A stretch of DNA of 64,000 bases, from contig LR590463.1 of NCBI GenBank assembly GCA_901472405.1, forward strand, positions 2,914,001 to 2,978,000. The letters are read 5' to 3'. Made by a program: the position numbers and the translations under genes. How positions within the stretch are numbered: position 1 is the first letter of the stretch; the number at the start of each line of letters is the position of its first letter. Positions 61,178 to 64,000 of this stretch are shown here, one piece after another. Below the pieces are notes generated by a model that saw nothing but the letters and a program-made list of their open reading frames with translations, had not been told where the DNA came from and did no database searches. This DNA is from Serratia rubidaea (lineage in GTDB: Bacteria > Pseudomonadota > Gammaproteobacteria > Enterobacterales > Enterobacteriaceae).

Positions 61178-61897
61178 TTAATACGGGGAGAGGTTGAGGA
61201 AGAAGCGTTGCAGCCAGCCCATGCTCTGCGCTTCGTTGATATAGCCGTTGCCGACGTACTCAATGCGGGCGTCCGCCACCTGGGTCGAGGTCACGGAGTT
61301 GTTGCCGCTGATGGTGCGCGGGTTCACCACGCCGGAGAAGCGGATAAACTCGGTGCCCTGATTGATGGCGATCTGCTTTTCTCCCACCACGTGCAGATTG
61401 CCGTTGGCCAGAAGTTGGTTGACGGTGACGGTAATGGTGCCGTTAAAGGTGTTGTTGGCGTTCGCCCCGCCTTTGCCGCCGAAGCTGCTGTCGCCGGACA
61501 TCTCCATATCGGCGCGCGCATTGCCGAACAGCCCGCTGAGGTAGCGCGGCGCGGTGGCGACGCCGAATTTGCTGGCGCCGTTGCGGCTGGCGTTGGCTGA
61601 CGAGCTCTTGCTGGCGCTGACGTTTTCCTGCAGCACGATGGTCAGGGTATCGCCGATATTGCGCGGCCGTCGATCCTCAAACAGCGGCTGGTAGCCGTAG
61701 TTCATCGGCTGCACCGTCTGAAAAATCGAGCCATTCGGCACCGGCGCGGTCGCCGGCGCCGGCTGCGCGCTGGTGGCCCCGTCGACCAGCGGTTTGTGCG
61801 GCATATAGGCACAGCCGCTGAGCGTCAGCAGCGCCGTAACGGCCAGCGCGTATTTGCCCTGCGATGGCCGGCGCAGCGTCAAAAGAGTGGTTAGCAC
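61178..61897 (-). CDS. flgH: Flagellar L-ring lipoprotein FlgH
   Basis: Outer-membrane bushing ring, 239 residues, intact. Lipoprotein signal with lipobox LSGC (Cys28). Family motifs: [44 protein letters not shown] and [32 protein letters not shown]. Start GTG at 61897. Confidence 0.96.
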   Translation of the reverse strand: MLTTLLTLRRPSQGKYALAVTALLTLSGCAYMPHKPLVDGATSAQPAPATAPVPNGSIFQTVQPMNYGYQPLFEDRRPRNIGDTLTIVLQENVSASKSSSANASRNGASKFGVATAPRYLSGLFGNARADMEMSGDSSFGGKGGANANNTFNGTITVTVNQLLANGNLHVVGEKQIAINQGTEFIRFSGVVNPRTISGNNSVTSTQVADARIEYVGNGYINEAQSMGWLQRFFLNLSPY

Positions 61898-61967
61898 AAC
61901 AAATATCGCCTTTGTTTACAAAAGTTAAGCGGGCGCAGCGGGCTGCGCCCTGATGTGTCTGCGTCGG

Positions 61968-63516
<1,549 letters not shown>

Positions 63517-63540
63517 AACTCGCTTCCTTTAACCGCGCCG

Positions 63541-64000
63541 TCAGCGCAGGCTGACCAGCGTCTGCAGGATGGAGTCCTGCGTCTTGATGGTCTGCGCGTT
63601 CGACTGGTAGTTGCGCTGCGCGACGATCATGTTGACCAGTTCCTGGCTCAGATCGACGTTGGAAGACTCCAGCGCGCCGCTGGTCAGCTTGCCGAAGCCG
63701 CCGCCGCCCGCCACGCCGACGCGCGCCTGACCGGACGCGCCGGTTTCCTGCCACACGTTGTCGCCCTGCGACGCCAGCCCTTCCGGGTTGGAGAAGTTAG
63801 CCAGCACGATCTGCCCCAGCACCTGTTTTTGCTGGTTGGAGTACAGGCCGACCACCGTGCCGTCCTGTTCAATTTGGAAGTTGGTGTATTCACCGGCGCT
63901 GTAGCCGTCCTGCGATACTTTGCTCACCGAATCGCTGCCGACGTTCTGCTGCATGCTGCCGGCAAAGCTGAGGGTGAAGTCCTGCGCCGGCGCGCCGTCT
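63541..64000 (-). CDS. flgE: Hook protein FlgE (3' part, cut by window edge)
   Basis: The C-terminal 152 or so codons of the hook subunit. Seen: DGYSAGEYTNFQIEQDGTVVGLYSNQQKQVLGQIVLANFSNPEGL and the terminal motif LESSNVDLSQELVNMIVAQRNYQSNAQTIKTQDSILQTLVSLR. The start lies beyond 64000. Confidence 0.97.
   Translation of the reverse strand, partial: DGAPAQDFTLSFAGSMQQNVGSDSVSKVSQDGYSAGEYTNFQIEQDGTVVGLYSNQQKQVLGQIVLANFSNPEGLASQGDNVWQETGASGQARVGVAGGGGFGKLTSGALESSNVDLSQELVNMIVAQRNYQSNAQTIKTQDSILQTLVSLR

Overview
The window is a high-GC enterobacterial chromosome segment that most resembles Serratia or a close relative. The signs are a 351-residue flagellin, the order dcyD-tcyJLN beside fliAZ, a Klebsiella-type nasFEDCBA operon, and fli and flg operons lying next to each other. 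There is no phage, insertion sequence, plasmid gene, tRNA, rRNA or CRISPR array.

Layout from left to right: (1) 1-5.4 kb, nitrate respiration and sensing: narK (cut by the window edge), narX, narL and the linked beta-barrel gene ychO. (2) 5.6-8.4 kb, an acyltransferase-3 gene and an EpsG-like membrane protein, probably surface-glycan functions. (3) 8.4-19.7 kb, nitrate assimilation: nasR, then nasFEDCBA on the minus strand. Upstream of nasF I find a 17-bp NtrC-type dyad, a sigma-54 -24/-12 promoter, two hexaloop hairpins of the ANTAR type and a terminator, which together form the switch that NasR should control. (4) 19.8-26.7 kb, an alpha/beta hydrolase and the divergent putP/putA pair with GTTGCA operators between them. 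(5) 27-32.4 kb, a TSUP permease, a ZapE-like ATPase, the cystine transporter tcyJLN and dcyD. (6) 32.5-37.4 kb, fliZ, fliA and fliC facing fliDST, with two sigma-28 promoters. (7) 37.5-44.4 kb, an accessory block between fliT and fliE: an AraC regulator, lpxO, a 30-codon membrane microprotein, a phosphoethanolamine-transferase-like gene, a thioesterase and a distinctly AT-rich acyltransferase. (8) 44.7-64 kb, the basal-body and export genes fliE, fliFGHIJK, fliLMNOPQR and flgLKJIHGFE (flgE cut by the right edge).

About 32 single-base indels interrupt some 20 genes. Many of these genes are essential for motility or metabolism, and nearly all the indels fall in short homopolymer runs. I read them as sequencing or assembly errors and annotate the genes full length, giving the position of each indel.

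The genes combine into four programmes: sensing, taking up and reducing nitrate (nar, nas); proline use (put); sulfur amino-acid uptake linked to the flagellar regulon (tcy, dcyD, fliZA); and building the flagellum (fli, flg). Two sets of envelope-modifying genes sit between them. I found no clearly new defence or mobile system. The items most worth following up are the surface-modification block with its microprotein, the acyltransferase/EpsG pair, and the complete nasF control region.
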